A stretch of DNA of 45,658 nt from Methyloceanibacter sp. (GTDB taxonomy: Bacteria; Pseudomonadota; Alphaproteobacteria; Rhizobiales; Methyloligellaceae), in the NCBI GenBank assembly GCA_018067145.1, contig JAGPVD010000088.1, positions 1 to 45,658 on the forward strand. The letters run 5' to 3'. Shown here one piece after another: positions 45,287 to 45,658 of the stretch. Position 1 is the first letter of the stretch, and the number at the start of each line of letters is the position of its first letter. The position numbers and the translations under genes are program-made. Below the pieces are notes generated by a model. That model saw only the letters and a list, made by a program, of their open reading frames with translations, was not told the origin of the DNA and did no database searches.

Positions 45287-45658
45287 GGCATTGTCAGACA
45301 AACCTGAACGGGCCTGCGAAGGGTGCTGATCTGAGACGTTCAGGCCGCCAGTTGACGCCACTCGGCTAGGGCGGCGGCGCGGTTCTGCTTGAAGATATCG
45401 CGGCAGTTGAGGTGGCGGTCGTGGTTGAAGTGGTTGTGGATTGATGCGTGAGCGGCGGCAAATTTCTGTAGGGTCCTTACGGCCCTGAACCTCTGCATCC
45501 CTCGTTCTCGTCGTCGGAACGGCTGGTGGGAATTTTCTGCCCGGTTGTTGAGCCAGCGACCGCACTCCTGACGCTCCACAATCCCAATGACCTTTAGCGC
45601 GGCGCCGTAAGATTGAAGCCGGTCCTTCACGATTGCCTTGGGCCGGCCATAGCGTTTC
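45287..45658 (-). mobile_element. IS6-family insertion sequence, 3' part cut by the window edge
   Basis: The reading frame at 45340-45658 is a transposase and the candidate terminal inverted repeat begins at 45287 (GGCATTGTCAGACA), about 50 bp from the stop. The other end lies outside the window, so the repeat cannot be confirmed. The boundary is therefore inferred. The element abuts the SOUL gene without disrupting it. Confidence 0.5.
45340..45658 (-). CDS. IS6-family transposase, C-terminal part
   Basis: About 106 residues are visible, running out of the window at its 5' end. The KRYGRPKAIV start, the WLNNRAENSHQPFRRRERGMQRFR segment carrying the final catalytic Glu of the DDE triad, and the HNHFNHDRHLNCRDIFKQNRAAALAEWRQLAA end are characteristic of IS6/IS26-type transposases. 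The rest of the catalytic domain is outside the window, so I cannot tell whether the element is complete. Confidence 0.88.
   Translation of the reverse strand, partial: KRYGRPKAIVKDRLQSYGAALKVIGIVERQECGRWLNNRAENSHQPFRRRERGMQRFRAVRTLQKFAAAHASIHNHFNHDRHLNCRDIFKQNRAAALAEWRQLAA

Overview
The window looks like a chromosomal segment of an alphaproteobacterium, most likely of the order Hyphomicrobiales (Rhizobiales). This is inferred from the high G+C content, an HdaA-type DnaA regulator, CbpA-CbpM and DUF2905 together, the DUF2066 / CDP-alcohol transferase / hdaA / ppk / ppx neighbourhood, and guaB and guaA flanking an RsmB-type methyltransferase. I cannot name the genus. Most of the window is housekeeping sequence with islands of accessory genes. 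Many start codons were fixed by 4-bp ATGA/GTGA overlaps or by Shine-Dalgarno spacing.

Layout. 1-860 is mostly non-coding and structured: a tRNA-Gln-like 5' half, a long inverted repeat, a 9-bp hairpin and two small in-frame ORFs. 860-2200 encodes an O-antigen ligase-like membrane protein. 2321-5819 holds a Ppx/GppA phosphatase and the 23S rRNA methyltransferase RlmE, with an oppositely oriented DHA2-type efflux pump between them. 5938-7704 is a two-gene arsenic unit, ArsM plus an AqpS-like channel. 7716-9992 is a coupled GST / PNPOx-like pair, divergent from a LysR regulator. 10073-18123 is the purine (guaB, guaA) region with a MAPEG protein coupled to an RsmB-family methyltransferase, a TPR protein, an O-methyltransferase relative lacking its SAM-binding core, and a YkuD_2-like L,D-transpeptidase. 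18152-20517 is an acyl/aryl-AMP ligase and methyltransferase operon.

20580-28035 carries nnrU-like, panB, a YfgM-like / bamB / der / holC series, ndk and a secreted cytochrome c. 28047-29408 is a cytochrome P450. 29677-31421 is purM-purN, divergent from DUF2066 / CDP-alcohol phosphatidyltransferase / hdaA, followed by ppk-ppx, cbpA-cbpM-DUF2905, RNase D and aspS. The end carries a small secreted Cys protein, an alkaline-ceramidase-like membrane protein with a long charged tail, tRNA-Leu(UAA), a SOUL haem-binding protein and the 3' part of an IS6-family element cut by the window edge.

Functional themes are purine synthesis (purM, purN, guaB, guaA), nucleotide and polyphosphate metabolism (ndk, ppk, two Ppx/GppA proteins), envelope biogenesis (BamB, YfgM-like, O-antigen ligase, L,D-transpeptidase, CDP-alcohol transferase), ribosome and tRNA work (Der, RlmE, RsmB-like, RNase D, AspS) and DNA replication (HdaA, HolC). 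The less ordinary items are the arsM-aqpS pair, the internally deleted O-methyltransferase, the ceramidase-like protein with its tail, the apparently leaderless rnd gene, and the tRNA-like structured stretch at the start. I saw no CRISPR array and no clear phage or defence system.
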